Shown here piece by piece: positions 32,643-41,854 of a DNA stretch of 64,000 nucleotides. The notes beneath the pieces were generated by a model that was not told the DNA's origin, did not search any database, and saw nothing but the letters and a program-made list of their open reading frames with translations. The position numbers and the translations under genes were made by a program. Position 1 is the first letter of the stretch. Each line of letters begins with the position of its first letter. Source of the stretch: Bacteroidota bacterium (GTDB lineage: Bacteria > Bacteroidota > Bacteroidia > Cytophagales > Cyclobacteriaceae); the NCBI GenBank assembly GCA_018267215.1, contig JAFDYX010000001.1:92876-156875 (forward strand), given 5' to 3'.

Positions 32643-34781
32643 TTATTTAAAATTTTCTTTTTTAAAGTCGGCAAATTTTGTGTTGGCCGGATCCAGCACA
32701 ATGGCTTTGTTTATGTCTGCCAACGCTAACTCTTTTTGGTTCAGATAATAATACGTGAGCCCCCGGTAATACCATTGGTTGGCCACACTAGATTTCAGGT
32801 TAATGGCTTCGGTAAAATCTTTCAACGCATTGGAGTACATCTTTAGTGAATAGTAAGAATTAGCCCGGTAATAGTAATACTCATTTAAAAAAGCATCGTT
32901 TGATCCTTTTTGGATGGCCTGTGTAAAATCGGGAATGGCATCGGCAAAATCTTGCATTGCATATTTAGCATTACCCCGCCAATAATACGAATCAGCGTAT
33001 GGCTGAATGGTTATACTTTTATCAAAATCGGGAATAGCCTCCTCATACTTACCTTGTGTATAAAGGCTCATGGCCCTGTAATAGTAGGCGTCTCCGTGAT
33101 TTTCATTAATGCTGATTGCCTTGCTACAATACTGAATGGCTTTATCGTAATCGGTTAAAACATATTCAGTTTTTCCTATCCAATAAAAGCTTTCTGCATA
33201 GTTAGCGTTCAGTTCACCTGCTTTCGCAAAATCGTCAATGGCGGGTTGATATTGTTTTAGGTTGTATTTTACTTTTCCGCGGTAAAAATAGGCTTCCGGG
33301 TAAGCGGGTTTGATCAGTATGGCAGAATCGAAATCGGCAATAGCAGCTTGCCATTGTTTCAGTGAAAACTTGGCATTAGCACGCCAATATAAAATTTCTG
33401 CATCTGCTCCTTTTATATTCAATGCCTGATTGTAACTGACAATGGCCTCGTCATATTTTTTTTGGTCGTATAGGGTTTGTCCTTGCCAAAACAAGGCATC
33501 TGAAAATTGAGGTTGTAATTCTAAGGTTTTTCTGAAGTTGATAATGGCTTTATCATTCATCATTAGATCATAATAAGTCCGTCCTTGCCAATAGTATGCC
33601 TGATAATAATCTGGTTTTAATGAAATGGTTCGCGAAAAGTCTTTCAGTGCCTTATCATCTTGCCTTACTCCGCGATTGGCGTTGCCCCGCCAGTAGTAGG
33701 CCTCGCTCAGTTTGGAGTTTAGTGCAATGGAAATGTCAAAATCTTCTATTGCTTTATCATAATCAACCAAAGTGTAGTAGCAATACCCGCGCTCAAAATA
33801 GGCTTCTGCATACTCAGGGTTTAGCTGGATGGCTTTCGTGAATTCGCTTATAGCCTTATCGTATTTTTTGGCCTCGTACGATATTTTCCCTTGCGAAAAA
33901 AATATTTCAGCTTGGCTCTTGTCTTCGGCTGATACCTTCACGGACTTCAACTCCATCATCCGCTTGGCCGTCACGGTTTCGTGCAGGGTGCTTTCTGGCA
34001 CCGAGGTGGTGATAGTCCCTGCTGTAGATGGCGAAAGGTTCAGGTAAAAATCTTCGCCTGTCAGCGAGGTGGTTTCCCATGGTATCTGTGCGCCTCCCGA
34101 TTTATCGCTCACTTCATTTCTTACTTGCTTAAATACCTGTTCGATTGTAAGCGAAGGGTTGCGCATAAATTTTAACAGGGCGCTGGTGTATAGCCCGTTG
34201 GACGACTCGCCATCAGAAGCCGTGCGCCCCGGTGAGGTAGCATACGCTATCAATGATCCTTTGGGCGCATCCATCATAGCCAGCCCACCACCGCCCGTGC
34301 CGCGTTGCCAACTTCTGGAGAAGGGGTTATTTCTACACGCATCTAAAATGACAATATTCACTTTTGTGCTGGCTGCATCCATAAAGGCCAGCACCCGGTC
34401 TGCCGCTACACAGTCAAACTCTACTTCTTCCTCACTTTTCATTTCTGCCTCGATGGGCACCATATAGTTTGCTCCTTTGGTTTGGATGCCGTGACCGGCA
34501 TAATAAAAAAGACCTACATCGTAAGTGCCTACCTTCTGGCCAAATGCACTAATAGCTTGCTTCATCTGAGGCTGTTTGACGTCTTCGTATTCCATTACCT
34601 CAAAACCCAAACTGCGCAATGAGCTTGCTATTGCCCTGGCATCGTTTATAGGATTTTTTAAAGGATTGGCAAATAGATAGTGACTGTTGCCAATGACAAG
34701 TGCCAACCGTTTTTGTTTTGTTTGAGCAAAGCCATCAACTGTTAAAACCAAAAAAGCAATAAGTAGAAAATAGGTTTTCAT
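32643..34781 (-). CDS. Caspase-family (orthocaspase) protein with TPR repeats, secreted
   Basis: A 712-residue protein with signal peptide (LIAFLVLTVDGFAQ). The caspase-like domain covers about residues 20-260: RLALVIGNSHYLFANPLKNP, catalytic His97 in YYAGHGIQTKGANY, and catalytic Cys149 in LDACRNNPFSR, so the dyad is intact. A linker (to about 290) leads to around a dozen tetratricopeptide repeats of 34 residues (AISEFTKAIQLNPEYAEAYF, ALKDFSRTISLKPDYYQAYY and so on), ending near residue 705. The TPR region should bind a partner protein, perhaps the substrate. Orthocaspases of this kind usually cut after basic residues. Upstream is a small membrane gene and downstream dapF. Confidence 0.9.
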   Translation of the reverse strand: MKTYFLLIAFLVLTVDGFAQTKQKRLALVIGNSHYLFANPLKNPINDARAIASSLRSLGFEVMEYEDVKQPQMKQAISAFGQKVGTYDVGLFYYAGHGIQTKGANYMVPIEAEMKSEEEVEFDCVAADRVLAFMDAASTKVNIVILDACRNNPFSRSWQRGTGGGGLAMMDAPKGSLIAYATSPGRTASDGESSNGLYTSALLKFMRNPSLTIEQVFKQVRNEVSDKSGGAQIPWETTSLTGEDFYLNLSPSTAGTITTSVPESTLHETVTAKRMMELKSVKVSAEDKSQAEIFFSQGKISYEAKKYDKAISEFTKAIQLNPEYAEAYFERGYCYYTLVDYDKAIEDFDISIALNSKLSEAYYWRGNANRGVRQDDKALKDFSRTISLKPDYYQAYYWQGRTYYDLMMNDKAIINFRKTLELQPQFSDALFWQGQTLYDQKKYDEAIVSYNQALNIKGADAEILYWRANAKFSLKQWQAAIADFDSAILIKPAYPEAYFYRGKVKYNLKQYQPAIDDFAKAGELNANYAESFYWIGKTEYVLTDYDKAIQYCSKAISINENHGDAYYYRAMSLYTQGKYEEAIPDFDKSITIQPYADSYYWRGNAKYAMQDFADAIPDFTQAIQKGSNDAFLNEYYYYRANSYYSLKMYSNALKDFTEAINLKSSVANQWYYRGLTYYYLNQKELALADINKAIVLDPANTKFADFKKENFK

Positions 34782-34800
34782 TAAATAAAGTTGAAAGTTT

Positions 34801-35010
34801 CTATTTCACTTCTTCGTAGTCCACGTAGTCGCCTCCTTTGATGGTGCCTTGCCGGCTTTTCTTAGGCTGGCTATCTACACGTGTTTTGCCTTCTGATCCG
34901 TTTTGAAAATTCCTGTTTTGTTGAGCCGATGATGTGCCTCGAAAAAGAAGGTTGCTGACCTTCGATAAGATGTAAACAATCAAAGCAATAATGACGAGTA
35001 ACCGCAACAT
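34801..35010 (-). CDS. DUF4834-family small membrane protein
   Basis: A 69-residue protein with one N-terminal transmembrane helix (MLRLLVIIALIVYILSK) and a short polar tail that ends GGDYVDYEEVK. That acidic terminus is the recognisable mark of DUF4834, a small Bacteroidota family of unknown role. The ATG at 35010 is preferred; an in-frame TTG exists at 35028. The gene follows a perfect TAACTTTG box at 35030-35037 and precedes the caspase-TPR gene by 19 bp, so the two are probably one transcript. Confidence 0.75.
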   Translation of the reverse strand: MLRLLVIIALIVYILSKVSNLLFRGTSSAQQNRNFQNGSEGKTRVDSQPKKSRQGTIKGGDYVDYEEVK

Positions 35011-35029
35011 GAACTGTTGATTTAACAAG

Positions 35030-35037
35030 CAAAGTTA
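35030..35037 (-). promoter_or_regulatory. Predicted -7 box for the DUF4834-caspase-dapF group
   Basis: The minus strand reads TAACTTTG, matching TAnnTTTG, about 20 bases before the DUF4834 ATG. The -33 element is not convincing. Confidence 0.45.
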
Positions 35038-35077
35038 CCAGTTTCCAACAACTATTTGGCTTGGGGTCAGCAATAAA

Positions 35078-35103
35078 AAAAGCCACCAAAAATGGTGGCT
35101 TTT
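35078..35103 (-). terminator. Rho-independent terminator after the bamA-ompH operon
   Basis: An 11-bp perfect stem (AAAAGCCACCA / TGGTGGCTTTT) with a 4-base A loop is followed on the minus strand by a run of T. It lies 23 bases past the stop of the second ompH gene. Its A/T tails on both sides could make it work in both directions. Confidence 0.85.
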
Positions 35104-35125
35104 ATCTTCATTACTTTTATGTTTT

Positions 35126-35692
35126 TTAATTCTTTTTTACGGGGACAGTCGTTGTCGCTGCACGGGGTGTGGGCGTAATTCCAAGCTTCTTTAGCACCAT
35201 GTCTGAAATATTATATTTTTCATCTGTGTAAAGCAGGATGTCGCCACCGTTGAGCATGTGCGGGCTGATGATGAACGAGAAGCCGTTTTCTTTGGCTACT
35301 TCTTCTGTAACCGCACCAATTTTTTTATAAATCGGTTCGTACAGTTCGGCCGATTTTTTTTGCAGCGATGATTGCGCTTCTTGTTGAAATTTTTGAAAGT
35401 TTTCTTGCAGCGATGTCAGTTCTCTTTCTTTGTCTGCGCGAATAGCTTCGGGTGTGGTAGCAGGCATGTTTTGGTATGCCTTGTACTTGGTTTGTATGTC
35501 TTCGTACTTGGCTTTTAGCTGGTTGTCCAATTGGGCGCTGTGTGTTTTCAGTTCGCTTTCAATAGTTTTAACTGCCGGCATTTGGCTCATGATATATTCT
35601 GTATCGGCATAGCCAATTTTTTGAACGGCATTTTCTTGTGCGTTGGCCATCAGCATAACGCTACACAAAATCAAGGATAAGAGAGTTCTCAT
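35126..35692 (-). CDS. OmpH/Skp-type periplasmic chaperone (distal copy)
   Basis: A 188-residue protein with a signal peptide (LILCSVMLMANAQE) and a Skp/OmpH domain: IGYADTEYIMSQMPAVKTIE at the head, a long charged coiled coil at about residues 45-115 (LKAKYEDIQTKYKAYQNMPA, ELTSLQENFQKFQQEAQSSL), and a C-terminal globular part (NGFSFIISPHMLNGGDILLY). It binds unfolded outer-membrane proteins. It is the last gene of the operon, 21 bp after its paralogue, and is followed by a strong terminator. Confidence 0.9.
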   Translation of the reverse strand: MRTLLSLILCSVMLMANAQENAVQKIGYADTEYIMSQMPAVKTIESELKTHSAQLDNQLKAKYEDIQTKYKAYQNMPATTPEAIRADKERELTSLQENFQKFQQEAQSSLQKKSAELYEPIYKKIGAVTEEVAKENGFSFIISPHMLNGGDILLYTDEKYNISDMVLKKLGITPTPRAATTTVPVKKN

Positions 35693-35713
35693 TTTTAATA
35701 GTTGGTTAATAAA

Positions 35714-36247
35714 TTATTTTACTTTGTCGTTAGGATCGCCCAGACCCAGTTCTTCTAATACAAAATCTGTGTAATCGTGTCGTGGGTCTGTATAGATCAT
35801 GACTAATTCGGCTGCTTTATCAAACACAATGGCCAACCGGTTAGCTTTTGATACTTTACTGACTGCATCGAACACTTTATCCTGCAAAGGTTTAATCAAT
35901 TCTTGTTTTTTCAAAAAATAAAGGCCACCAAATCCAAAAACCTTTTTTTGATATGCTTTTAATTCTGTTTCTTTCTTTTTTATCTCTGCTTGGCGCTCTT
36001 GCCTCATTTCTTCGGTTAGCAGCACCTGTTCAGCTTGGTACATTGAATACAGTCCATCTACTTTGTGCTGCATATCTTCTATTTCTTTCTGCCAGGCTGC
36101 CGAAAACTGCTCTATTTCGTTCTGCGCTTTAGCATATTCGGGCATCTTGCTCAAAATATATTCTGAATCGATGTACCCGAATTTCTGAGCAAAAGCAACA
36201 TTCAGGCCGAAAAACAAAATAGCTGCAAGCGAAACTGTTTTTATCAT
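35714..36247 (-). CDS. OmpH/Skp-type periplasmic chaperone (proximal copy)
   Basis: A 177-residue paralogue of the following gene: signal peptide (LAAILFFGLNVAFAQK), KFGYIDSEYILSKMPEYAKA, a coiled coil with MYQAEQVLLTEEMRQERQAE, and the C-terminal RLAIVFDKAAELVMIYTDP. The open frame reaches back to 36331 within bamA, but the ATG at 36247 gives the correct signal peptide and lies 4 bases past the bamA stop. Two adjacent Skp-like genes after bamA are a regular feature in Bacteroidota, and the two copies may form mixed or separate trimers. Confidence 0.9.
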   Translation of the reverse strand: MIKTVSLAAILFFGLNVAFAQKFGYIDSEYILSKMPEYAKAQNEIEQFSAAWQKEIEDMQHKVDGLYSMYQAEQVLLTEEMRQERQAEIKKKETELKAYQKKVFGFGGLYFLKKQELIKPLQDKVFDAVSKVSKANRLAIVFDKAAELVMIYTDPRHDYTDFVLEELGLGDPNDKVK

Positions 36248-36251
36248 TTTT

Positions 36252-38984
36252 TTAACGGATTTGCTGACCAATAGTGAAGTGGAACTGCTGACCACTTCTA
36301 TTGCTCGCCCCGGGCAGGGTATCAAATCCATACGCCCAATTCAAACCTATCAAACCAAACGCAGGCATAAAAATCCGTGCCCCAAAACCGGCCGAGCGGT
36401 ACAAGTTAAACGGATTAAAGTCCTGATAATTATTCCAGTTGTTGCCTGCTTCTGTAAACACAAAGGAATAAACCGTGGCTGCCTGACTGGTAACAACCGG
36501 GTAGCGCACTTCCATCCCAAATTTATTGTAGATAATACCACCCTCTATACCGTTTACGGCCAAACTGCCGCGAAGGGCATAAAGAGGAGGGGTAACAGAA
36601 TTGTCGGGGTAGCCTCTCAACCCAATAATGTCCTGACCCAGCACAAACGAGTTGAATCCTCCCGTCAATCCGGAACCTCCTACTAAAAACCTTTCAAAAG
36701 GGCCTACGCCTCCAATTTTATTGTTATAGGTTCCGATGTATCCAAAGTGAGCTTTTGTTTCCAACACCAAACTTCGTCCTTCAGGCTTTTTGCTTCCTAT
36801 CAGCGTTAAATAAAACTTGGAGTCAAACATCCACTTGTGCAGTTCTATCCAATTATAACGGGTCGTGTTGTCGAGGTAATAACTGGACGGCCTGAAGAGT
36901 GAGTACGGTGGTGTTAAATTTAAACTCAGTGAAATAGTAGAACCTGTTTTAGGGAACATGGGGTTATCAATACTGTTTCTTGACAATGTTGTATTGAAGG
37001 TTAAGCTATTGGTAATACCAAATACCGGCAGCGTAGCAGAGTTAAAATATCTATTGTATTGATATACGAGATACGACAATGAATTAGTTAAAGTAAAATA
37101 ACTGTCGGGCCACTCCAGCCTTCGTCCGAAGCCAATGGTAATACCACTCTGTTTAAGATAAGCGCTGTTGGCGTCATAGGTCATTGTAAACCCGGTGCGG
37201 CCGCTTGGTATTCGCGAGATCGAGTGGTTTAAACTTACTGTGAGAGAGTTGGGTTTTCTTCCACCAAACCAGGGTTCGGAAAAAGAGATACTGTAACTCT
37301 GAAAAGATTTTCCGTTGGCCTGCATTTGTAATGACAGCTTTTGGCCATCGCCTACAGGCAGCGGCCTCCATTTTTTAAAGTGGGGAACATTTCGAAGCGA
37401 AAAGTTATTGAAGGTTAAACCAACTGTACCCACAAAGCCGTAGTAGCCGCCCCAGCCGCCCGAAAGCTGTACTTGGTCGTTGGATTGTTCTTCTACTTTC
37501 CAGCCAATATTTACCGTTCCATTAGCCGGATTGGGACGAACTTCGGGTTCAATTTTTTGTGCGTTAAAATAACCCATCTGCGATAGCTGCTGTTGTGTGC
37601 GGATCAAATCTGAACGGCTAAACTTCCGCCCGGGAATGGTGGACAACTCGCGCCTGATTACATGTTCGCTCGTTCGTTCGTTTCCGGTAATCGGCACTTG
37701 GTCTATAATAGCCTGATCTCCCTCAAAAATCCTCATCTCTACATCAATTGAATCGTTTACCACTGCTACCTCAACGGGTGTCACCCTGAAAAAAAGATAG
37801 CCATCATCCATGTACAAGCCGCTGATGTCTGCGCCTCCTTTGGGATTGAAGGTGGTTTTTTTCTGTATCAGTTCCTGGCTGTATACATCTCCTTTTCTAA
37901 TATCCAGCACTTTATTTAAAGTGGCCGATGTGTATAGGAAGTTGCCGGTCCAGGTAATATTTCTGAAGTAGTATTTCTTCCCTTCATTAATTTTCATTTT
38001 CACGTCTATGGTAGAGTATCCGCTCCGCACAATTGTGTCGGAAAGGATTTCGGCATCGCGATACCCTTGATTATTAAGGTATGTTACTAATTTTTTCTTA
38101 TCCTCTTCATACTCTCCACGAATAAATTTTGAACTGCGAAGAAAGTTTAACTTCATATTATCAGTGAAGAAATTTTTTACTTCGCGCCAGCTCATCTGCC
38201 GGCTTGAGTCAAAGTATTCTTTTACATAGCGTGGTTTAAAATCCAGCAAACTTGACAAGAAAACCCGATGCAGGTCGAGCCGGGGGCGTTCGTGCGTTTT
38301 TTTTAAAACACTTTTTAGTTTTTGTTTGCTTACCTGTTTGTTCCCATCTATCAGGATGTTGTTGATTTTCACTTTGGCTTGAACATCTATGTTTATGTGC
38401 AGCCGCACACCTCCCCGGTTTAATGTATCCCGTTCTTTGGTAATATTAACTTGTGTGTTTAAATACCCTTTTTTGACAAAATGTCTCTTTACCGAACTTT
38501 CCGCGTTTCGTACCATCGCATCGGTAACAATTTTGCCGCGTATCAACCTCATATCTTGTTTGAGAGATGATTGTTTGGAGGATGATATGCCGGTAAAATA
38601 AAAATCTGTAAGACGGGGCCTTTCTGTTAATTGAATCTTGATGAACACTTTGTCGTCTTCAATTCTATCGGCAGAAATAGTTACATCTCCTACCAGTCCG
38701 TGTTTCCATAGTTTGCGGATAGCGGTGGCGGTAGCGGAGCTGGGTATTTTAATTTTATCACCCACCTTCAGTCCGGTAAGTGAAATCAATGCGTTTTTGT
38801 CGAGCACATTCAGGCCTACAATTTCAATTCCTCCAATGATATATTCTGTTGGCGCTGTATAGTTTAAGTTGCCGGCTTGGTGTGCATCGGGGGTAACTGT
38901 TGGTACACTCTTTCTTCTGAATTGAGCATGGGTAGTTACAGCATAAACTGTTGCAAAAATTAAAATCAATAAAATCCTCTTCAT
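36252..38984 (-). CDS. bamA: Outer membrane protein assembly factor BamA
   Basis: A 910-residue member of the Omp85 family. After a signal peptide (ILLILIFATVYAVTTHAQ) come five POTRA domains (about residues 50-480; for example YIIGGIEIVGLNVLDKNALI and VTISADRIEDDKVFIKIQL) and then the 16-strand barrel with the surface-antigen region IGLRGYPDNSVTPPLYALRG, which holds the conserved loop 6 RGY/F motif. It inserts beta-barrel proteins in the outer membrane. It is preceded by uppS (5 bp gap) and followed by two ompH genes, so substrate chaperones and the insertase are produced from one transcript. Confidence 0.96.
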   Translation of the reverse strand: MKRILLILIFATVYAVTTHAQFRRKSVPTVTPDAHQAGNLNYTAPTEYIIGGIEIVGLNVLDKNALISLTGLKVGDKIKIPSSATATAIRKLWKHGLVGDVTISADRIEDDKVFIKIQLTERPRLTDFYFTGISSSKQSSLKQDMRLIRGKIVTDAMVRNAESSVKRHFVKKGYLNTQVNITKERDTLNRGGVRLHINIDVQAKVKINNILIDGNKQVSKQKLKSVLKKTHERPRLDLHRVFLSSLLDFKPRYVKEYFDSSRQMSWREVKNFFTDNMKLNFLRSSKFIRGEYEEDKKKLVTYLNNQGYRDAEILSDTIVRSGYSTIDVKMKINEGKKYYFRNITWTGNFLYTSATLNKVLDIRKGDVYSQELIQKKTTFNPKGGADISGLYMDDGYLFFRVTPVEVAVVNDSIDVEMRIFEGDQAIIDQVPITGNERTSEHVIRRELSTIPGRKFSRSDLIRTQQQLSQMGYFNAQKIEPEVRPNPANGTVNIGWKVEEQSNDQVQLSGGWGGYYGFVGTVGLTFNNFSLRNVPHFKKWRPLPVGDGQKLSLQMQANGKSFQSYSISFSEPWFGGRKPNSLTVSLNHSISRIPSGRTGFTMTYDANSAYLKQSGITIGFGRRLEWPDSYFTLTNSLSYLVYQYNRYFNSATLPVFGITNSLTFNTTLSRNSIDNPMFPKTGSTISLSLNLTPPYSLFRPSSYYLDNTTRYNWIELHKWMFDSKFYLTLIGSKKPEGRSLVLETKAHFGYIGTYNNKIGGVGPFERFLVGGSGLTGGFNSFVLGQDIIGLRGYPDNSVTPPLYALRGSLAVNGIEGGIIYNKFGMEVRYPVVTSQAATVYSFVFTEAGNNWNNYQDFNPFNLYRSAGFGARIFMPAFGLIGLNWAYGFDTLPGASNRSGQQFHFTIGQQIR

Positions 38985-38989
38985 CAGGT

Positions 38990-39733
38990 TCAGGTGGTTG
39001 GGGTTAGCACTTTTCCAAATCTTCGCTCTCTTTTTTGGTAAGCACTAACGGCTTCAAATAAATCTTCTTTTCGGAAGTCGGGCCAAAGTTGGGGGGTTAC
39101 ATAGAGTTCGGTATAAGCTATCTGCCAAAGTAAAAAATTGCTTACGCGCATTTCTCCACTGGTACGAATCAACAACTCCGGATCGGGGACTCCACGTGTT
39201 TCTAAGTTTTCTTCTATTGTTTTTTCTGTAATTTCTTCCGGTGTCATCAACCCGGATTTTATACTGCTGGCAATTTTTTTTGCAGCTTCTGTTAATTCTC
39301 TTCTTCCACTATAACTTAACGCCAAAATCAATGTAAGTCCTGTATTTGCCTGTGTCTCGTTAATTGCTTTTGCCAGGTTTTCTCGGCAAGCCCCGGGCAA
39401 GCTGTTCACTTCTCCTATAATTTTAAGTCGTACATTATTTTTCTTCAACATACCGATCTCTTTTTGAAGCGTATTGACTAACAGTTCCATCAGCCCATCC
39501 ACTTCATCTTGTGGCCTACCCCAGTTTTCTGTGCTAAAGGCATACAGGGTAAGGTACTTTACGTTTAGCTCGCCACACGCTTCTGTAATTTCTTTTACAG
39601 CTTGCACGGCATTGCGATGGCCAAAAATCCTGGCCGCCCCTTTCTTTTTTGCCCATCGCCCATTGCCATCCATAATGACAGCAATGTGCTGAGGAACGTT
39701 ATTCAATACAATATTGTCCTTTGCCGTAGCCAC
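38990..39733 (-). CDS. uppS: Isoprenyl transferase (undecaprenyl diphosphate synthase)
   Basis: A 247-residue cis-prenyltransferase that makes undecaprenyl diphosphate, the lipid carrier for peptidoglycan and other polymers. It has PQHIAVIMDGNGRWAKKKG with the catalytic Asp in the DGNGRW loop, HRNAVQAVKEITEACGELNV, YLTLYAFSTENWGRP and the C-terminal PELLIRTSGEMRVSNFLLWQ. The start is a GTG at 39733 because no ATG lies before the conserved domain. It is part of the DUF6089-DUF6089-uppS-bamA-ompH-ompH operon, which groups lipid-carrier and outer-membrane assembly functions. Confidence 0.95.
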   Translation of the reverse strand: MATAKDNIVLNNVPQHIAVIMDGNGRWAKKKGAARIFGHRNAVQAVKEITEACGELNVKYLTLYAFSTENWGRPQDEVDGLMELLVNTLQKEIGMLKKNNVRLKIIGEVNSLPGACRENLAKAINETQANTGLTLILALSYSGRRELTEAAKKIASSIKSGLMTPEEITEKTIEENLETRGVPDPELLIRTSGEMRVSNFLLWQIAYTELYVTPQLWPDFRKEDLFEAVSAYQKRERRFGKVLTPTT

Positions 39734-39815
39734 AAGGCTGCAAAAGTAGCCAAATTTTATAATTCATCATGGCTCTATTAGCCCTTGTGGAGATGATAAA
39801 ATTTGATAAAAAGTT

Positions 39816-40523
39816 TTATCTCCGGCCATAAGGGCTGGAGGGGCAGGGGATATCGTAAAAGGTGTATGTTAAACTGATTCCGGTAAAGAAATAGCTGTCG
39901 TATTTATTGGGATTTCCGTACTGATAATTTTTAACTCGTGTATTTCCCTGTGGGATGTTATCGAGGTAATCGAAAAAAGTTTTGCGAACCCCCACTTCAA
40001 AGGAAATATAGTATTTAGGATTAAGGACATACTTAATCCCTGCCCCAAACGGGATGGCAAGTTGCACATTGCTGTAGGGTGCCGGTTTGTTGGCGTTTCC
40101 GGATATGCCAAACATACCCAGCCCGGCAAAAAGATAAGGAGTAAACCGCAGGCGCTTTCGGTCATCGCGCCAATCCAAAAAGTGATATTCGAAAACGGTG
40201 GATGCTTCCAACAAAAAGATATTGAATGACGCATCTCTTTTTATCGCAGCCGAGTCAATCGGGTTATGACGGTCGCTAGCAGCTAACTGGCCTCCTGTTA
40301 AAGCCACCCGAAAACTGATTACCCTGCTGATGTTTGATCTGTAGAAAACCGTGGCGGCTGGTTTGGCCGTGGTTATATCGTAAGTACGGACGATGTCGCC
40401 TGTATAATTAAAAACGCCCAACCCAAAGCCAACCTCCGATTTTTGTGAAAGTTGTGCGTCTGCTTTATATGTTAACAGCAACAAAGCCACAAACAGCCAA
40501 TACTTTTGGTGGCCTGTGCTCAT
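39816..40523 (-). CDS. DUF6089-family outer membrane beta-barrel protein (second copy)
   Basis: A 235-residue protein with a signal peptide (LFVALLLLTYKADAQ) and alternating-strand sequence typical of an 8- or 10-strand outer-membrane barrel (KSEVGFGLGVFNYTGDI, LRFTPYLFAGLGMFGISGNA, NPKYYISFEVGVRKTFFDYL, FTGISLTYTFYDIPCP). It belongs to the DUF6089 type found next to uppS in many Bacteroidota. It lies 6 bp after its longer paralogue. No enzymatic residues are visible. A function in envelope biogenesis is inferred from the operon. Confidence 0.8.
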   Translation of the reverse strand: MSTGHQKYWLFVALLLLTYKADAQLSQKSEVGFGLGVFNYTGDIVRTYDITTAKPAATVFYRSNISRVISFRVALTGGQLAASDRHNPIDSAAIKRDASFNIFLLEASTVFEYHFLDWRDDRKRLRFTPYLFAGLGMFGISGNANKPAPYSNVQLAIPFGAGIKYVLNPKYYISFEVGVRKTFFDYLDNIPQGNTRVKNYQYGNPNKYDSYFFTGISLTYTFYDIPCPSSPYGRR

Positions 40524-40529
40524 GCGTGG

Positions 40530-41636
40530 TTATCTGAATTTGGCACGATGGAAAGTAGCTCCCAGTATGTAGGTAAGTTTAACGGAAGTAACCATGTAAA
40601 TGTCATTGTTCCTTGAGTTGCCCCTATTATTCCATTTGTTTTCTTCTCCAAAACCTCTAATCAACCCACCTTGTACTGGCTTCATCGTGCCATCAGGCGC
40701 TATTACCATCCCGGGTACCGTTCCCTGAGATGCCTGAAATTGAGCCAGCACGTTGGCAGGCAATTCATTGCTCCGATACGACATGGCTGCTGCCAATGGA
40801 CTCTTAAACCTTGAAACGTCTACATAATTTCTACTAACATCATCTAGGTAGTCTGTAAATGTGTAGCGAAAGCCAATGTCAGCCCATATATCAAACACTT
40901 CATTGATTCTAAAACGTGCACCCACGCCAAATGGTATAGCTGCCTGAATTAAACTATATGTTTTTATGCCGTAGTTTATATCTCCCGGCTGCAAAGTAGA
41001 TGTGCCCGAATTTTGACCTTCCGTTCCGAGCGACTGAAGGTCAACCCATTTGCCCGCATCAGGATTGGGCGAACCATCTAGAAACTTGGCGGGTTCTTGT
41101 GCTTGTGGGTTGTGGTGAAACACGGCTATTCCCGCAAAAACATACGGTGTCCATTTCACGCGGCTGATATATGATCCTTCATTTTCGAAAAGATCGAAAA
41201 CGGCTGTCACAGAAAGTTCTTGTATCCTGTTTCGAAATGACAGATTCCTGATTTCTCTGAAGTTGACTGATTCGTTGGAGGCTTTCTTGGCCGACTCCGC
41301 ATCAGAGCCACTTAAGGTGCCATACATAAATTGGCCTATCAACGTATAGCGAGGACCAAAACGGTGAAATAAAGAAATACCAATTGCCGGTTTGGTAAAT
41401 GAAATATCGGTGCTGAAACGCGATGGCAATGGAGACAGGTCTCCATAATAATTCAGCGCATTGAGCGATATCCCCACGGCCGTATAAACATTCTGCCTGC
41501 CAAACGGTTTCTTACCTGTATAGCTGGCTATCCGTTTATTGTTCTTTTTTATGCTCTTTCTGTTAAACTGTGCAAAAGAATCTGATGCCATCAGCAATAA
41601 AGAGATCAATGCACACAGTAAAGTCAACTTCCTCAT
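40530..41636 (-). CDS. DUF6089-family outer membrane beta-barrel protein (first copy)
   Basis: A 368-residue paralogue of the next gene. Signal peptide MRKLTLLCALISLLLMASDS is followed by FAQ, then barrel strands such as YTAVGISLNALNYYGDLSPL, KWTPYVFAGIAVFHHNPQA, IPFGVGARFRINEVFDIWAD and IGFRYTFTDYLDDVSRNYVD. The ATG at 41636 is preferred to an in-frame TTG at 41654 because it gives the standard signal peptide. Inserted loops make it longer than the downstream paralogue. A TATCTTTG box at 41659-41666 probably drives this whole operon. Confidence 0.82.
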   Translation of the reverse strand: MRKLTLLCALISLLLMASDSFAQFNRKSIKKNNKRIASYTGKKPFGRQNVYTAVGISLNALNYYGDLSPLPSRFSTDISFTKPAIGISLFHRFGPRYTLIGQFMYGTLSGSDAESAKKASNESVNFREIRNLSFRNRIQELSVTAVFDLFENEGSYISRVKWTPYVFAGIAVFHHNPQAQEPAKFLDGSPNPDAGKWVDLQSLGTEGQNSGTSTLQPGDINYGIKTYSLIQAAIPFGVGARFRINEVFDIWADIGFRYTFTDYLDDVSRNYVDVSRFKSPLAAAMSYRSNELPANVLAQFQASQGTVPGMVIAPDGTMKPVQGGLIRGFGEENKWNNRGNSRNNDIYMVTSVKLTYILGATFHRAKFR

Positions 41637-41658
41637 AATATGATTTTTAGCCAAGTAG

Positions 41659-41666
41659 CAAAGATA
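41659..41666 (-). promoter_or_regulatory. Predicted -7 box of the uppS-bamA operon
   Basis: The minus strand reads TATCTTTG, a perfect TAnnTTTG, about 23 bases before the ATG of the first DUF6089 gene. No clear TTG at -33 was found. Confidence 0.5.
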
Positions 41667-41804
41667 TAAATAAATTTAAACCGCTCGTACATTATATTTC
41701 CCACCCAAAGGTAAACACATTTTCATCTCATACTGTTTAATGGTGCTTATCAATAAACACACAAAGTGTGCTCATTCTTGTTAGTAAAATCTTTCGGCTC
41801 TGCC

Positions 41805-41812
41805 TATTTTTG
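41805..41812 (+). promoter_or_regulatory. Predicted -7 box of glyA
   Basis: TATTTTTG matches TAnnTTTG 42 bases before the glyA ATG. The nearest TTG, at 41778-41780, is 24 bases upstream, one more than the usual range. A short palindrome (CACAC-AAA-GTGTG, 41758-41770) sits just ahead and could be an operator. Confidence 0.45.
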
Positions 41813-41854
41813 GCGTTCATTTATAAAACCCGCTCTTAACTGACCCTAACTCAC

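Noticed and set aside
39780-39836. Inverted repeat (AGCCCTT/GGAGAT arms) between uppS and the second DUF6089 gene
   Set aside because: The right arm lies within the DUF6089 coding end, the pairing has gaps, and no T-run follows on the minus strand, so it was not called a terminator or regulatory element.
41758-41770. CACAC-AAA-GTGTG dyad upstream of glyA
   Set aside because: Very short and single; mentioned with the promoter but not called as an operator.
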